Source of the DNA: an uncultured Massilia sp.
GTDB lineage: Bacteria > Pseudomonadota > Gammaproteobacteria > Burkholderiales > Burkholderiaceae
Reading direction: 5' to 3'
Assembly: GCA_946481275.1 (NCBI GenBank)
Contig: CAMLMV010000021.1
Location: 1-64,000, forward strand
Length of the DNA: 64,000 bases
The notes under the pieces are model-generated. The model had not been told where the DNA came from. It searched no databases and saw only the letters and a program-made list of their open reading frames with translations. Shown one piece after another: positions 26,598-35,918 of the stretch (position 1 is its first letter; every line of letters starts with the position of its first letter). A program made the position numbers and the translations under genes.

Positions 26598-27692
26598 ATG
26601 ATCACCCGCCACCAGGCCGCGTGCATGCTGTTCGGCGCGGACCGCAAGCTGCACCGCATGCTGCAGTACTGGGCCGGCACGGCCATCATGTACACCATCG
26701 TCATCGGCATGTTGTTCGGCCCCGCCGCGCTCGCGGGACAGCCGCAGGCCCGTGCCATCTGCCTCTACGTGGCCGCTGGCGTGGCCGTGTTCTACCCGCT
26801 GGTGCGCATCGGCGCCCGCATCGGGCTCGCGCCGACCATCCTGGCGGGACTGCAGGGCGTGTTCAGCATCAGCTGCCACGTCTGGGGCTACGCGATCGCC
26901 GGGCCGCTGCGCGGCGCGACCCTGGTGGGGTTGCCGGTCATCGTCGTGTTCTGCGTCTTCGCCCTGCGTCCGCGCCAGACCCTGACGCTGACCGCCTTCA
27001 ACCTGGCTGTCATGGGCGGCACGATGTCGTGGCTCGCAACGCATGATCCGCTGCATTTTCCGCCGGCGGCGGAAGCCGTGAACTTCGTGTTCGTGGCGGT
27101 CGCCTCGCTTGCGGTCACCCTGCTGACCGGCGAAATGAGCAAGCTGCGCGCACGCCTGAAGACCCAGAAGGACGAGCTGCTGACGGCGCTCGACACGATC
27201 CGCACACTGGCCACCATCGACGAGCTGACCAAGCTGGCCAACCGCCGCCACATGAACGAGCTGCTGGCGCAGGAAGAGCGCCGTCGCGACGCCGCGCGCG
27301 GACCGACCTGCATCGCCGTGCTCGACATCGACTTCTTCAAGCGGATCAACGACAGCTTCGGCCATGCGGCGGGAGACAGCGTGCTGCGCGACTTCGCGCA
27401 GGCCACGCGCGCCGAGCTGCGCGAAGGCGACGCGCTGGCGCGCTGGGGCGGCGAGGAATTCCTGCTCATGCTGCCGAACACGACGCCCGCCAACGCCCGC
27501 GCCGTGCTGGAACGCATGCGCACGCGCGTGGCCTCGCTGGAGCCCTGCGATGGCGCCGCGGAGCGCGTCAGCTTCTCGGCGGGCCTGAGCATCTGGCACC
27601 CCGACGAGCCCATCGTCGAGACCGTCAACCGCGCCGACAAGGCCCTGTACGCGGCCAAGGTGGCGGGACGCAACCGGGTGATCGAGGCCTAG
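26598..27692 (+). CDS. membrane diguanylate cyclase
   Basis: A 364-residue protein with about six N-terminal membrane helices (30-180), a short coiled linker (KLRARLKTQKDELLTALDTI) and a GGDEF domain (200-364) whose active site is GGEEF (about 283). REGD five residues upstream is a feedback-inhibition site, so it should make c-di-GMP. It starts two bases after the GGDEF-EAL stop and is the fourth gene of the unit. It has no separate ligand-binding domain, so its membrane part is probably the sensor. Confidence 0.92.
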   Translation: MITRHQAACMLFGADRKLHRMLQYWAGTAIMYTIVIGMLFGPAALAGQPQARAICLYVAAGVAVFYPLVRIGARIGLAPTILAGLQGVFSISCHVWGYAIAGPLRGATLVGLPVIVVFCVFALRPRQTLTLTAFNLAVMGGTMSWLATHDPLHFPPAAEAVNFVFVAVASLAVTLLTGEMSKLRARLKTQKDELLTALDTIRTLATIDELTKLANRRHMNELLAQEERRRDAARGPTCIAVLDIDFFKRINDSFGHAAGDSVLRDFAQATRAELREGDALARWGGEEFLLMLPNTTPANARAVLERMRTRVASLEPCDGAAERVSFSAGLSIWHPDEPIVETVNRADKALYAAKVAGRNRVIEA

Positions 27693-28240
27693 ACGGGCGC
27701 CGCAGGCTGGCGCAGGCGGCGGATCAGCGCGTCGGGGTCGGCGTCGCGCACCAGCAACTCCGCGTGCGCGGGACGCACGAAGCCGGTGCCGACGAGGTGG
27801 TCGATGAAGGATGCGAGGCCATCGTAGAAGCCGTTCACGTTGAGGAGGCCGATGGGCTTGGCGTGGATGCCCAGCTGGGCCCACGTCACCATCTCGAACA
27901 GTTCTTCCAGCGTGCCCATCCCGCCCGGCATGGCGATGAAGCCTTCGGCCAGGTCGGACATCATCGCCTTCCGTTCGTGCATGTCCTTCACGACGAACAG
28001 GCGCGTGAGGCCGGCGTGGCCCACTTCGCGCTCGACGAGGTGCTTCGGGATCACGCCGGTCGCGTCGCCGCCGAGACGCAGCACTTCGTCGGCGATCACG
28101 CCCATCAGGCCCACCTTGCCCCCGCCGTAGACGAGGCCGATGTTGTGCTCGACGAGGGCGCGGGCCAGGCCGCGGGCGGCGTCGGCATAGACGGGATCGG
28201 CGCCCAGCGAGGCGCCGCAGTAGACGGCGATGGATTTCAT
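27689..28240 (-). CDS. LOG family protein (cytokinin-activating phosphoribohydrolase type)
   Basis: A 183-residue nucleotide-binding enzyme with the PGGMGTLEE motif (about 105-113) and a GGGKVGLMG loop. LOG proteins hydrolyse nucleoside 5'-monophosphates to base and ribose phosphate; in plants and some bacteria this releases cytokinin. GAGGA precedes the ATG at 28240. The gene is convergent with the diguanylate cyclase and overlaps its stop by four bases. It is cotranscribed with the TetR gene upstream (7 bp). Confidence 0.92.
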   Translation of the reverse strand: MKSIAVYCGASLGADPVYADAARGLARALVEHNIGLVYGGGKVGLMGVIADEVLRLGGDATGVIPKHLVEREVGHAGLTRLFVVKDMHERKAMMSDLAEGFIAMPGGMGTLEELFEMVTWAQLGIHAKPIGLLNVNGFYDGLASFIDHLVGTGFVRPAHAELLVRDADPDALIRRLRQPAAPV

Positions 28241-28247
28241 GTGTTCC

Positions 28248-28925
28248 TCAGGTTGATTCAGGCGGCAGCTTCGCGAGGAAGTCGTCGGACAGGCGCTGGA
28301 ACAGCGCGAGCGTCTCGCCGCGCAGGTAGGGCCCCAGCATCGACAGCACCTGGTAGCAGCCGCGCGCGAGCGCGTCCGCGATGGCCTGCTGCTCGCTGTA
28401 CTTGCGCGGATTGCGCACGTATTCGTACGACAGCCAGTACGTGGCGACGACGACCATGTTCGTGGCCATGGCGCCGATCTGCGCGTCGCCCGCTTCCAGC
28501 GAGCCTTCGCTGCGCAAGTCTTCGCACAATTGGCGCGCGACCTTGATCTTGTGGGCGAGGATCGCCTTGAAGTGCAGTTCCAGCTTGCGGTTGCGCGACA
28601 GGAGGTCGTTCAGGTCGCGGTAGAAGAACCGGTACTTCCAGATCAACTCGAACATGAGGTGCAGGTACAGCCACACGTCTTCCATGTTCGAGCGGCGGCC
28701 GGCCGGGACGGTCAGCATGCGCTCGATCTCCGCCTCGAACTGGACGAAGATCGAATTCACGATGTCGTCCTTGTTGCGGAAATGGTAGTACAGGTTCCCC
28801 GGCGAGATGTTCATCTCGTCGGCGATCACGGTCGTGGTGATGTTCGGTTCGCCGAATTCGTTGAACAGCCGCAGCGACAGCTCGAGGATGCGTTCGCGGG
28901 TTCGGCGCGGGGCTTTCTGTTGCAT
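28248..28925 (-). CDS. TetR-family transcriptional regulator
   Basis: A 225-residue repressor-type regulator. The N-terminal helix-turn-helix spans about 5-55 (RTRERILELSLRLFNEFGEP, ISPGNLYYHFRNKDDIVN). The remainder is an all-helical ligand-binding domain. Start at 28925 is the conventional choice; an in-frame ATG at 28964 with GAGG upstream would add 13 residues and has a better ribosome site. The targets are unknown; neighbours are LOG (downstream) and a lipase. Confidence 0.88.
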   Translation of the reverse strand: MQQKAPRRTRERILELSLRLFNEFGEPNITTTVIADEMNISPGNLYYHFRNKDDIVNSIFVQFEAEIERMLTVPAGRRSNMEDVWLYLHLMFELIWKYRFFYRDLNDLLSRNRKLELHFKAILAHKIKVARQLCEDLRSEGSLEAGDAQIGAMATNMVVVATYWLSYEYVRNPRKYSEQQAIADALARGCYQVLSMLGPYLRGETLALFQRLSDDFLAKLPPEST

Positions 28926-28975
28926 GGAAGGAAGTATGGGTTGACTCACCCGCAAGGATATCATCGACCGGAGCC

Positions 28976-29896
28976 TCAGGCCATGGCCGGCTGCACTTCG
29001 CGCAGAACGCGCAACACCTCGGCCAGCACGCGGGGGTTGCTGCCCAGCGCCACGTGTCCCACGCCGCCGAACGCGACGTTGCGGGCACCCGGCAGCACGC
29101 TCGAATCCTGCGGGGCGATGATGTTGTCGTGGTGCGTGTATATGGAGACGATGCGCGTGCGGACGTCCTGGGTCTCGCCCGTTGCGAGGTCGCGCAGCCA
29201 CGCGCTGTCCCGCCGCATCTGCGCCGCGTTCGCGCCCAGGCCGAGGTTCGCCAGCACCGTGCCGTGGTGCGGCGTGCCGAGCGTGATCAGCTTCGCCACG
29301 CGCGCGCTGCCGTGCGCCCTCATCCAGGCGCGCGCCGCGAGGCCACCCATGCTGTGGGCGACGATGGCGATCTGCGCGGCGCCCGTCGCGGCGCACAGCT
29401 CCTGCACGCGCGCCTCGATCAGCGGCGCGTAATCGTCGATGCTGCCCGCGACCGGCTCCAGGTCGATGCTCGCGTGGCTGATCCGCTCATGGTCCAGCAG
29501 CGGTTCCAGGTGCGCCCAGAAGCCGCTGTTGCAGCCGTAGCCGTGCACGAGCAGCACGGGGACGCGCGGGCTGTCGCGATGGACGGACATGCGCGCGCAG
29601 CCGCGCGGCACGTGCCAGGACGTCACGAGCATGCTGGCCCGGAATTCCTCGGCCAGCATGCGCAGGCGCGCCGCGATTCCCAGGCGGTATTCGGGCGGCG
29701 TATGGCTTGCCGCGCGCGCCGCCATGACAAAATTGTTCAGGTTGATCGCGAGGCGCACGAGGACGACGGCGCCGGCGCCCGCGAGCAGCGCGCCCCATAC
29801 CGGCACGCCACGGTGCAGCAGCGCCCACGCGATCAGCAGCGCGGCGGCCAGCTGCACGAGCAGGACGAGACGCAGCAGGGTGCGGGCGCTGGCCAT
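28976..29896 (-). CDS. membrane-anchored alpha/beta-hydrolase (lipase-like)
   Basis: A 306-residue protein with two N-terminal hydrophobic helices (5-50) followed by an alpha/beta-hydrolase domain. VPVLLVHGYGCNSGFW is the oxyanion strand, AHSMGG (about 184-189) carries the nucleophile Ser, and the catalytic His is in GVGHVALG. It is a triacylglycerol-lipase-like fold. It begins just after the GMC oxidoreductase stop, so both are likely cotranscribed. The physiological ester is unknown. Confidence 0.85.
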   Translation of the reverse strand: MASARTLLRLVLLVQLAAALLIAWALLHRGVPVWGALLAGAGAVVLVRLAINLNNFVMAARAASHTPPEYRLGIAARLRMLAEEFRASMLVTSWHVPRGCARMSVHRDSPRVPVLLVHGYGCNSGFWAHLEPLLDHERISHASIDLEPVAGSIDDYAPLIEARVQELCAATGAAQIAIVAHSMGGLAARAWMRAHGSARVAKLITLGTPHHGTVLANLGLGANAAQMRRDSAWLRDLATGETQDVRTRIVSIYTHHDNIIAPQDSSVLPGARNVAFGGVGHVALGSNPRVLAEVLRVLREVQPAMA

Positions 29897-29898
29897 GA

Positions 29899-31518
29899 TC
29901 ACACAGGCCGTGCCGCCGGCCGCCCCGTGAGCGCCTGCGCCAGGCCGCTGGCGAGGCGCGCCGTGATGCCGTAGATCGACAGCTGCGGATTGGCGCCGAT
30001 CGACGTCGGGAACAGCGAGCCGTCGTGCACGGACACGTTGCTCAGGCCGCGGTAACGGCCATCCGGGCCGGTCACGCCGTCACGGTCCGCCATCCCACAG
30101 CCGCCCATCACGTGCGCCGACACGACGCGTGTGAGGTGGGGCTCGAGCGGCAGCGCGGCGATGCCGACTTTCGCCTCGGCCCAGTTGGCGTAGCGCGGCG
30201 CCCGTTCGTGCGCGACCTGAACCCCGGTGGCGCCGGCCGCGAACTGGATCTCGGCCATCGTCAGCAGCGCGCGGCGGGTACCGTCCCACAGCGGATCGTT
30301 CAGCGGGTAGTCGAGGACCGGGGAGCCGTCCCCGTTCAGGCCCACGGTGCCGCCCTGCGACTCGGGATGGAAACCGTCGCGCAGCAGCGCCAGCATCCCC
30401 TGCAGGTGCGGGAACCGGCGCATCATCTCCGCGTGTTCGCGGCCGAAGCCCTGCATGGTCGTCGCCAGCAGCACGGGGTGCAGCGGCGGCGCTTCCAGCT
30501 TGAAGCCGAGCGGGCCGTCAATTGCCTGCGTGTGCAGGAAGTGGTCCGAATACACCGTCTGCGGCGCGCCCGCGTACCCGTCGACGCGCTGCGGGAACAG
30601 CGCGGCCGACACGAGCGTCGGATGCAGGAACGTGCGCCTGCCCAGCTTCCCGCTCGGGTCCGGCGCCCTCGACCGCAGCAGCAGCGCGGGCGTGTTGATG
30701 GCGCCGCCGGCCAGCACGTAGTGGCGCGCGCGCAGGCGCAGGCGGCGTCCCGTGGCGCGCAGGCCACCCGCGTCGAGCAGCGTGCAATCGAGGCCGTCGA
30801 CCTTGTCGCCTTTCAGCAGCAGACGCTCGGCGCGGGCGCGCGTGACGAGCGTGGCGCCCTGGTCGAGCGCGGACGGGATCGTCGTCACGAGCATCGACTG
30901 CTTCGCGTTCGTCGGGCAGCCCATGCCGCAGTAGCCGAGGTTCCAGCAACCGTTGACGTTGCGGCGGATGAGGCCCGTCGGGATGCCGAGCTTTTCCGCG
31001 CCGCGCCGCAGCAGGTCGTTGTTCTCGTTCGGCGCGCCGGGCCAGTCGGCCACGTGCAGCCGAGCCTCCATCAGCGCGAACCACGGCGCCAGGTCGGCCT
31101 CGCCGTAGGTCGACAGGCCGAAGCGCTGCTGCCAGAACGCGAGCGTCGTCGGCGGCGTGCGGAAGCTCGACGTCCAGTTCACCGTCGTCGACCCGCCCAC
31201 CGTGCGGCCCTGCAGGATGTTGATGCCCTTGTCGCGTGTCTTGCGCGCCGCCGATTCCTGGTACAGCGCCGGGTAGGCGTCCGCCTCGCGCATCCTGAAG
31301 TCGCTCGAGGATTTCAAAGCGCCCTCCTCCACGACGATCACGGACAGGCCGGACAGCGCGAGGATCTCCGCCGTCACGCCGCCGCCGGCGCCGCTGCCGA
31401 CGATGACGACGTCCGCGTCCAGGATGCGGTCCCCGGTCGCGCGCGCGCCGTCGACGACTTTCCAGCCGCGCGCGAGGCCGGACACGATCGGATCGGGAAT
31501 CACGTTCTGGTTGCTCAT
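29899..31518 (-). CDS. GMC family FAD-dependent oxidoreductase
   Basis: A 539-residue flavoenzyme with the FAD dinucleotide-binding site VVIVGSGAGGGVTAEIL (about 37-53), a GMC signature (GRTVGGSTTVNW, about 104-115) and a C-terminal active-site region with HVMGGCGM and NPQLSIYGI. It oxidises an alcohol or sterol. GAGGGAG precedes the ATG at 31518. It lies ten bases after the Tat-signal small subunit, the usual pairing in gluconate or sorbitol dehydrogenases. A partner cytochrome could be among those at 3.7-6.2 kb, but this is speculation. Confidence 0.9.
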   Translation of the reverse strand: MSNQNVIPDPIVSGLARGWKVVDGARATGDRILDADVVIVGSGAGGGVTAEILALSGLSVIVVEEGALKSSSDFRMREADAYPALYQESAARKTRDKGINILQGRTVGGSTTVNWTSSFRTPPTTLAFWQQRFGLSTYGEADLAPWFALMEARLHVADWPGAPNENNDLLRRGAEKLGIPTGLIRRNVNGCWNLGYCGMGCPTNAKQSMLVTTIPSALDQGATLVTRARAERLLLKGDKVDGLDCTLLDAGGLRATGRRLRLRARHYVLAGGAINTPALLLRSRAPDPSGKLGRRTFLHPTLVSAALFPQRVDGYAGAPQTVYSDHFLHTQAIDGPLGFKLEAPPLHPVLLATTMQGFGREHAEMMRRFPHLQGMLALLRDGFHPESQGGTVGLNGDGSPVLDYPLNDPLWDGTRRALLTMAEIQFAAGATGVQVAHERAPRYANWAEAKVGIAALPLEPHLTRVVSAHVMGGCGMADRDGVTGPDGRYRGLSNVSVHDGSLFPTSIGANPQLSIYGITARLASGLAQALTGRPAARPV

Positions 31519-31528
31519 GCGAGCTCCC

Positions 31529-32050
31529 TCATGTCAGCTCCCCCGGCGGACCGGGATAGCCGATGGCGTCCCAGTGCGCGGGCTCGCTGTACCACGCGCC
31601 CAGCACGAGGTCGTGCAACGCCGCGTACGCGGTGCGCAGCAGGGACAAACGGTGCACGCGCCAGTCCTGCAGGAACGCGGCGACGTCCGCCTCCTTCGCG
31701 GCGGCCCAGCCGTCCGGGATGCCCGTCAGCAGGCGCCGCGCCGGGCCCAGCGCGAGCAGGCCGAACAGATCCTGCACTTCCTGCTGGGCCGACAGCGGCA
31801 GGCCGAGGGTGGTCTGGTGCACGCGTTCCGTGGTCGCGGCGATGGCGCGGGCGCGGTCGGCGGGCGCATCGGGCAAGGCGCCGGACACAATGACCGCCAC
31901 GATGGCGTCGAGCGCCGCGCGCGCCTGGCCGTCGAGCACGAAGCCGCGCGGGGGCGCCGGACGCGTATGCCGGTACCAGCCGCCGCCCGCGGCCAGCAAT
32001 GCCGCCGACAGCAGGCCGGCCTTCAGGAACGTTCTGCGGGTTGTCTCCAT
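31529..32050 (-). CDS. Tat-exported small subunit, gluconate 2-dehydrogenase subunit 3-like
   Basis: A 173-residue protein with a twin-arginine signal, TTRRTFLKAGLLSAALLAAGG (residues 3-23), and a helical body. Such small subunits travel folded with their flavoprotein partner through Tat; the GMC enzyme next to it has no signal of its own, so it may be carried by this one. It is the first gene of the three-gene leftward unit. Confidence 0.75.
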   Translation of the reverse strand: METTRRTFLKAGLLSAALLAAGGGWYRHTRPAPPRGFVLDGQARAALDAIVAVIVSGALPDAPADRARAIAATTERVHQTTLGLPLSAQQEVQDLFGLLALGPARRLLTGIPDGWAAAKEADVAAFLQDWRVHRLSLLRTAYAALHDLVLGAWYSEPAHWDAIGYPGPPGELT

Positions 32051-32127
32051 GCCTACCCTTTGTCTGTTTTTTCAAAGTGTAAGCGAAAGAACCGGTCAGG
32101 CGACCAACTCGGACTAGAGCAAGCCGT

Positions 32128-32904
32128 CTAGGAATCCCGCCCCGTCGATTTCATCATCTGGCGGGCAATGCCGCGCAGGATGTTGACTTCTTCCGTCTCC
32201 AGCTGCGTGCGCGCGAACAGGCGCTTCAGGCGCGGCATCAGCTTCTTCGGGTTGCTGGCGTTGAGGAAGCCGATCGCGACCAGCGCCTCTTCCAGGTGGG
32301 CGTACATGCCCTCGATCTGCGCCACGCTTGCCGCGTCGCCGTGGAAGCCGACGCCTTCCTGCGTGCGGCTCAGTTGAGCATTATCGCCTTGTGCCGCGAT
32401 CCGGCACTCGTATGCGAGCACCTGCGCGGCCTGGGACAGGTTCAGCGACGAGTACTCGGGATTGGCCGGGATGTTGATCAGCACATTGCACTGCTCGACG
32501 ATCTGGTTCGGCAGGCCGAAGCGTTCGTTGCCGAGGATGAGGACCGGGCGCAGGTCTTCAGTCCCTGCCGCATGTGCGGAAAACTCACGCGGTGTCCACA
32601 CGGGCGGAGAAAACTCGCGCAGCCGGGCCGACACGGCCGCCGCGAAATTGCAGCCGTCCAGGGCGTCGCCGATGGTGTCGACAATGCGGGCGCCTTGCAG
32701 CACGTCGATGGCGCCGCTGGCGAAGGCGACCGCCTCCGGGTCGTGCAGCGGATCGTCGCAGCGCGGCGACACGAGCACGAGGTCGGAAAATCCCATCGTT
32801 TTCATGGCGCGCGCCACCGAGCCGACGTTGCCGGCGCGGCTCGTCTCCACCAGCACGAAGCGTAGACGTTTGAAAAGAGAAGAGACAGTTTCGGTCGGGT
32901 TCAT
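32128..32904 (-). CDS. trmJ: tRNA (cytidine/uridine-32)-2'-O-methyltransferase
   Basis: A 258-residue SPOUT methyltransferase that modifies position 32 of the tRNA anticodon loop with SAM. Seen are LVETSRAGNVGSVARAMKTMG at the N-terminus, and the trefoil-knot motifs ILGNERFGLP and NIPANPEYSSLNLSQA. The C-terminal helical tail is present, as in TrmJ. No ribosome site precedes the ATG at 32904; an AT-rich TTATTTTAA lies immediately before it. It is divergent from suhB. Confidence 0.95.
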   Translation of the reverse strand: MNPTETVSSLFKRLRFVLVETSRAGNVGSVARAMKTMGFSDLVLVSPRCDDPLHDPEAVAFASGAIDVLQGARIVDTIGDALDGCNFAAAVSARLREFSPPVWTPREFSAHAAGTEDLRPVLILGNERFGLPNQIVEQCNVLINIPANPEYSSLNLSQAAQVLAYECRIAAQGDNAQLSRTQEGVGFHGDAASVAQIEGMYAHLEEALVAIGFLNASNPKKLMPRLKRLFARTQLETEEVNILRGIARQMMKSTGRDS

Positions 32905-33065
32905 TTAAAATAACGCCATCGCGCGGTGACGGGCGTTGAAATGCGGGCAAGAAGCTCGCGATTTTAACGGCTTCGGCACCGCTTTGCTCTTTAATTATTT
33001 CTCGTTCAGATCGTTCACGGCGCCCATGCGCGGTGGGCGTCAGCATTTTTTTACGGAAGCCCTCT

Positions 33066-33854
33066 ATGCATCCCATGCTCAACACGGCCATCAAGGCCGC
33101 CCGCCGCGCCGCGACCGTCATCAACCGCGCATCGTTCGACCTCGACCGCATCACCGTCAGCGAAAAGAGCCACAACAACTTCGTGACCGACATCGACCAG
33201 GCGTCGGAACAGGCCATCGTCGAAACGCTGCTGAAAGCCTACCCCGACCACGCCATCCTCGGCGAAGAATCGGGCCCCACCGCGAACCTGAACGACGACA
33301 GCGAATACGTCTGGATCATCGATCCGATCGACGGCACCACCAACTTCCTCCACGGCTACCCGAACTACTGCATCTCGATCGCGCTGCAACAGCGCGGCGT
33401 GATCACGCAGGCCGTCATCTACGACCCGGTCCGCAACGACCTGTTCACCGCCACCAAGGGTGCCGGCGCCTACCTGAACGACAAGCGCATCCGCGTGCGC
33501 AATCCCGACCGCATCAACAAGGCGCTGATCGGTTCCGGCCACGGCGCCGAGCCGCGCGACCTCGCCGAATACCTGCGCATGTACGAAGTGGTCGCGCCGC
33601 GCTGCCACGGCCTGCGCTCGAGCGGTTCGGCCGCGCTGGAACTGGCCAACGTGGCCGCCGGCCGCGTCGACGGCTACTTCGAAAAGAACCTGAAGATCTG
33701 GGACATCGCCGCCGGTTCGCTGCTCGTGACCGAAGCGGGCGGCATCGTCGGCGAATTCAACGGCGAGTCCGAATACCTGAACAAGGGCGACATCATCGCC
33801 GCCGGCCCGAAGGTCTTCGCCGGCATGGTCGCCCTGCTCAAGCCCTTCGCCTGA
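33066..33854 (+). CDS. suhB: inositol-1-monophosphatase SuhB
   Basis: A 262-residue Mg-dependent phosphatase, also known in E. coli as a NusA/rRNA-antitermination partner. Metal-binding motifs are visible: GEESG (about 65), DPIDGTTNFLHG (about 87-98) and WDIAAGSLLVTEAGG (about 212-226). Length equals the family's. The ATG at 33066 fits homologue length; an in-frame ATG at 33033 adds an unlikely leader. Confidence 0.93.
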   Translation: MHPMLNTAIKAARRAATVINRASFDLDRITVSEKSHNNFVTDIDQASEQAIVETLLKAYPDHAILGEESGPTANLNDDSEYVWIIDPIDGTTNFLHGYPNYCISIALQQRGVITQAVIYDPVRNDLFTATKGAGAYLNDKRIRVRNPDRINKALIGSGHGAEPRDLAEYLRMYEVVAPRCHGLRSSGSAALELANVAAGRVDGYFEKNLKIWDIAAGSLLVTEAGGIVGEFNGESEYLNKGDIIAAGPKVFAGMVALLKPFA

Positions 33855-34043
33855 GCGGCCTCCCGCCGTTTCGCGTAAAATACGCCCTGTGTAAGTCCGG
33901 GGAATGCCGCGGGCCTTGCTGGCCGCGCGGCTTTCCCGCCGCAGGCGGCGTTGTCGGCCTGTCAAGATTGCCTCCGGCGCCCACGAGGTGCCGCGCCCCC
34001 GCCTTCACCGGTCCTGTCAAAAACGACACAGGCCGCGCTAAAA

Positions 34044-34073
34044 TTTCCATGGCGAAACATATTTAACTATAAT
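34044..34073 (+). promoter_or_regulatory. candidate sigma-70 promoter of rhlE with long 5' UTR
   Basis: In the 366-bp gap between suhB and rhlE, a perfect TATAAT (34068-34073) lies 18 bp after a weak TTTCCA (34044-34049). The predicted leader of about 140 nt is long and may fold, as cold-responsive DEAD-box mRNAs do. Nothing else is evident in 33855-34220. Confidence 0.5.
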
Positions 34074-34220
34074 GTCGCGTGATCGTTGACGTTTGTCATC
34101 ACGTTCGCGTCTTGGCGTTCCGGCACCAGTACCGGCCGCCCTGAGTGTGTAAACCGATCGGCTGGACTGGCGTTTCCGTGAAAACACGAGAGACGACGGG
34201 CCGATCCCTACCAGATAACT

Positions 34221-35645
34221 ATGTCATTCAATACTCTCGGTCTGTCCGACGCCATCGTGCGTGCCGTCACTGAAGCGGGCTATACCGCTCCGACTCCGAT
34301 CCAGGCCAAGGCGATTCCCGCCGTGCTGGGCGGAGGCGACCTGCTGGCGGGCGCCCAGACCGGCACCGGCAAGACCGCCGGCTTCACGCTGCCCGTGCTG
34401 CACCGCCTGTCGACCGACAAGGTGGGCGCGGCACTGACCAACAAATCCTCGAAGCGTCCGATCCGGGCCCTCGTGCTCGCCCCGACCCGCGAACTCGCGG
34501 CCCAGGTCGAGGAAAACGTGCGCACCTATGCCAAGTACACGAACCTGAACTCGGCCGTGATCTTCGGCGGCGTCGGCATCCATCCGCAGATCAAGCTGCT
34601 CGCGAACGGCGTCGACATCCTCGTCGCCACGCCGGGCCGCCTGCTCGACCACGTCGCCCAGGGCACGATCAAGCTCGACAAGATCGAGATCCTGATCCTG
34701 GACGAGGCCGACCGCATGCTGGACATGGGCTTCATCCACGACATCCGCAAAGTGCTGGCCGTGCTGCCGCCGAAGCGCCAGAACCTGCTGTTCTCGGCCA
34801 CGTTCTCGGACGAGATCAAGGCCCTGGCCGACCGCCTGCTGGACAACCCGGCCATGATCGAAGTCGCGCCGCGCAACTCGACCGTCGAAGTCATCGCCCA
34901 GAAGATCCACCCGGTCGACCGCGACAAGAAGCACCCGATGCTGGCCCACCTGATCAAGTCGAACGGCTGGAAACAGGTGCTCGTGTTCACCCGCACCAAG
35001 CACGGCGCCAACAAACTCGTCGAGCAGCTCGGCAAGGACGGCATCGGCGCGATGGCGATCCACGGCAACAAGAGCCAGTCGGCGCGCACCAAGGCGCTGG
35101 CCGAGTTCAAGGACGGCAGCCTGACGGCGCTCGTCGCCACCGACATCGCGGCGCGCGGCATCGACATCGACCAGCTGCCGCACGTGGTGAACTACGACCT
35201 GCCGAACGTGCCGGAAGACTACGTCCACCGCATCGGCCGCACGGGCCGCGCCGGCGCCACCGGCGAGGCCGTCTCGCTGGTCTGCGTGGACGAGCACCAG
35301 ATGCTCAAGGACATCGAAAAGCTGATCAAGCAGACGCTGCCCCGCCACGTGATCCCGGGCTTCGAGCCGGATCCGACGGCGAAGCCGCAACCGATCCAGC
35401 TGCGCAGCGGCGTGCCGGGCCATCCGAACCGCGGCCGCCCGGGCGGCAACCGCGGCGCCGGCAATGGCGCAGGCGCTGCCGGCGGCGGCAAACCACGCGT
35501 GCAGGGCGCACCGGCGGCAGGCCAGCGCAATGGCGGCAACGGCGGCGGCAACCGCAATGGCGGCAACGGCGGCAATGGTGGCGGTCGCAGCCAGGGCCGC
35601 GGCCCGCGCCCGGCATCGGCAGCCCGTTCGGGCGGCGAGCGCTGA
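34221..35645 (+). CDS. rhlE: DEAD-box ATP-dependent RNA helicase
   Basis: A 474-residue RNA helicase. Motifs in order: Q motif ([11 protein letters not shown], about 21-31), Walker A AQTGTGKT (44-51), PTREL, DEAD (about 159), SAT (about 192), ARGID and [10 protein letters not shown] (about 335). The tail from residue 390 is a Gly/Asn/Arg-rich disordered RNA-binding region with repeated NGGNGGG units. It probably aids ribosome assembly or mRNA decay, especially in the cold. Monocistronic; a strong terminator follows. Confidence 0.94.
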   Translation: MSFNTLGLSDAIVRAVTEAGYTAPTPIQAKAIPAVLGGGDLLAGAQTGTGKTAGFTLPVLHRLSTDKVGAALTNKSSKRPIRALVLAPTRELAAQVEENVRTYAKYTNLNSAVIFGGVGIHPQIKLLANGVDILVATPGRLLDHVAQGTIKLDKIEILILDEADRMLDMGFIHDIRKVLAVLPPKRQNLLFSATFSDEIKALADRLLDNPAMIEVAPRNSTVEVIAQKIHPVDRDKKHPMLAHLIKSNGWKQVLVFTRTKHGANKLVEQLGKDGIGAMAIHGNKSQSARTKALAEFKDGSLTALVATDIAARGIDIDQLPHVVNYDLPNVPEDYVHRIGRTGRAGATGEAVSLVCVDEHQMLKDIEKLIKQTLPRHVIPGFEPDPTAKPQPIQLRSGVPGHPNRGRPGGNRGAGNGAGAAGGGKPRVQGAPAAGQRNGGNGGGNRNGGNGGNGGGRSQGRGPRPASAARSGGER

Positions 35646-35663
35646 CACCACACTGTCCGCATG

Positions 35664-35697
35664 AAAAAGACCGGGACCTGCTCCCGGTCTTTTTTTG
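35664..35697 (+). terminator. rhlE terminator
   Basis: Arms GACCGGGA and TCCCGGTC enclose a 5-nt loop; an A run precedes and seven T follow. The repeat element begins within a few bases. Confidence 0.92.
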
Positions 35698-35702
35698 CCC
35701 AA

Positions 35703-35905
35703 ATTCGGGGTCAGAGCACGTTTTCGCCAAAATTCGGGGTCAGAGCACTTTTTCGATCAATGTCCGGTAAGCCAAGAACTCGTGCGATTTGCGCGTTGCG
35801 CCCCCTGAGCAGATCAGCTTCGACCAGCAAAACTTGCCCCGAAGATCGTTCACGAAAACGTGCTCTGACCCCGAACTTGCAGAAAAAAGGGACCTGACCC
35901 CGAAT
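35703..35905. repeat. REP/RAYT-type repeat element, copy A
   Basis: A 17-nt core ATTCGGGGTCAGAGCAC occurs at 35703-35719 and 35732-35748. It recurs inverted at 35860-35875 and, degenerate, at 35889-35905. Both pairs have 29-bp spacing. The inner ~110 bp encodes nothing. The same four-unit pattern is at 62675-62910. The core resembles motifs flanking REP-associated tyrosine transposase (RAYT) genes, so this is likely a non-autonomous relic. It fills most of the 346-bp gap after rhlE. Confidence 0.8.
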
Positions 35906-35918
35906 TTATTTGTGCACT

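Noticed and set aside
35703..35905. CRISPR array suggested by the 29-bp repeat period
   Set aside because: Only two units per side, in opposite orientation on the two sides, with short constant spacers and no cas genes.
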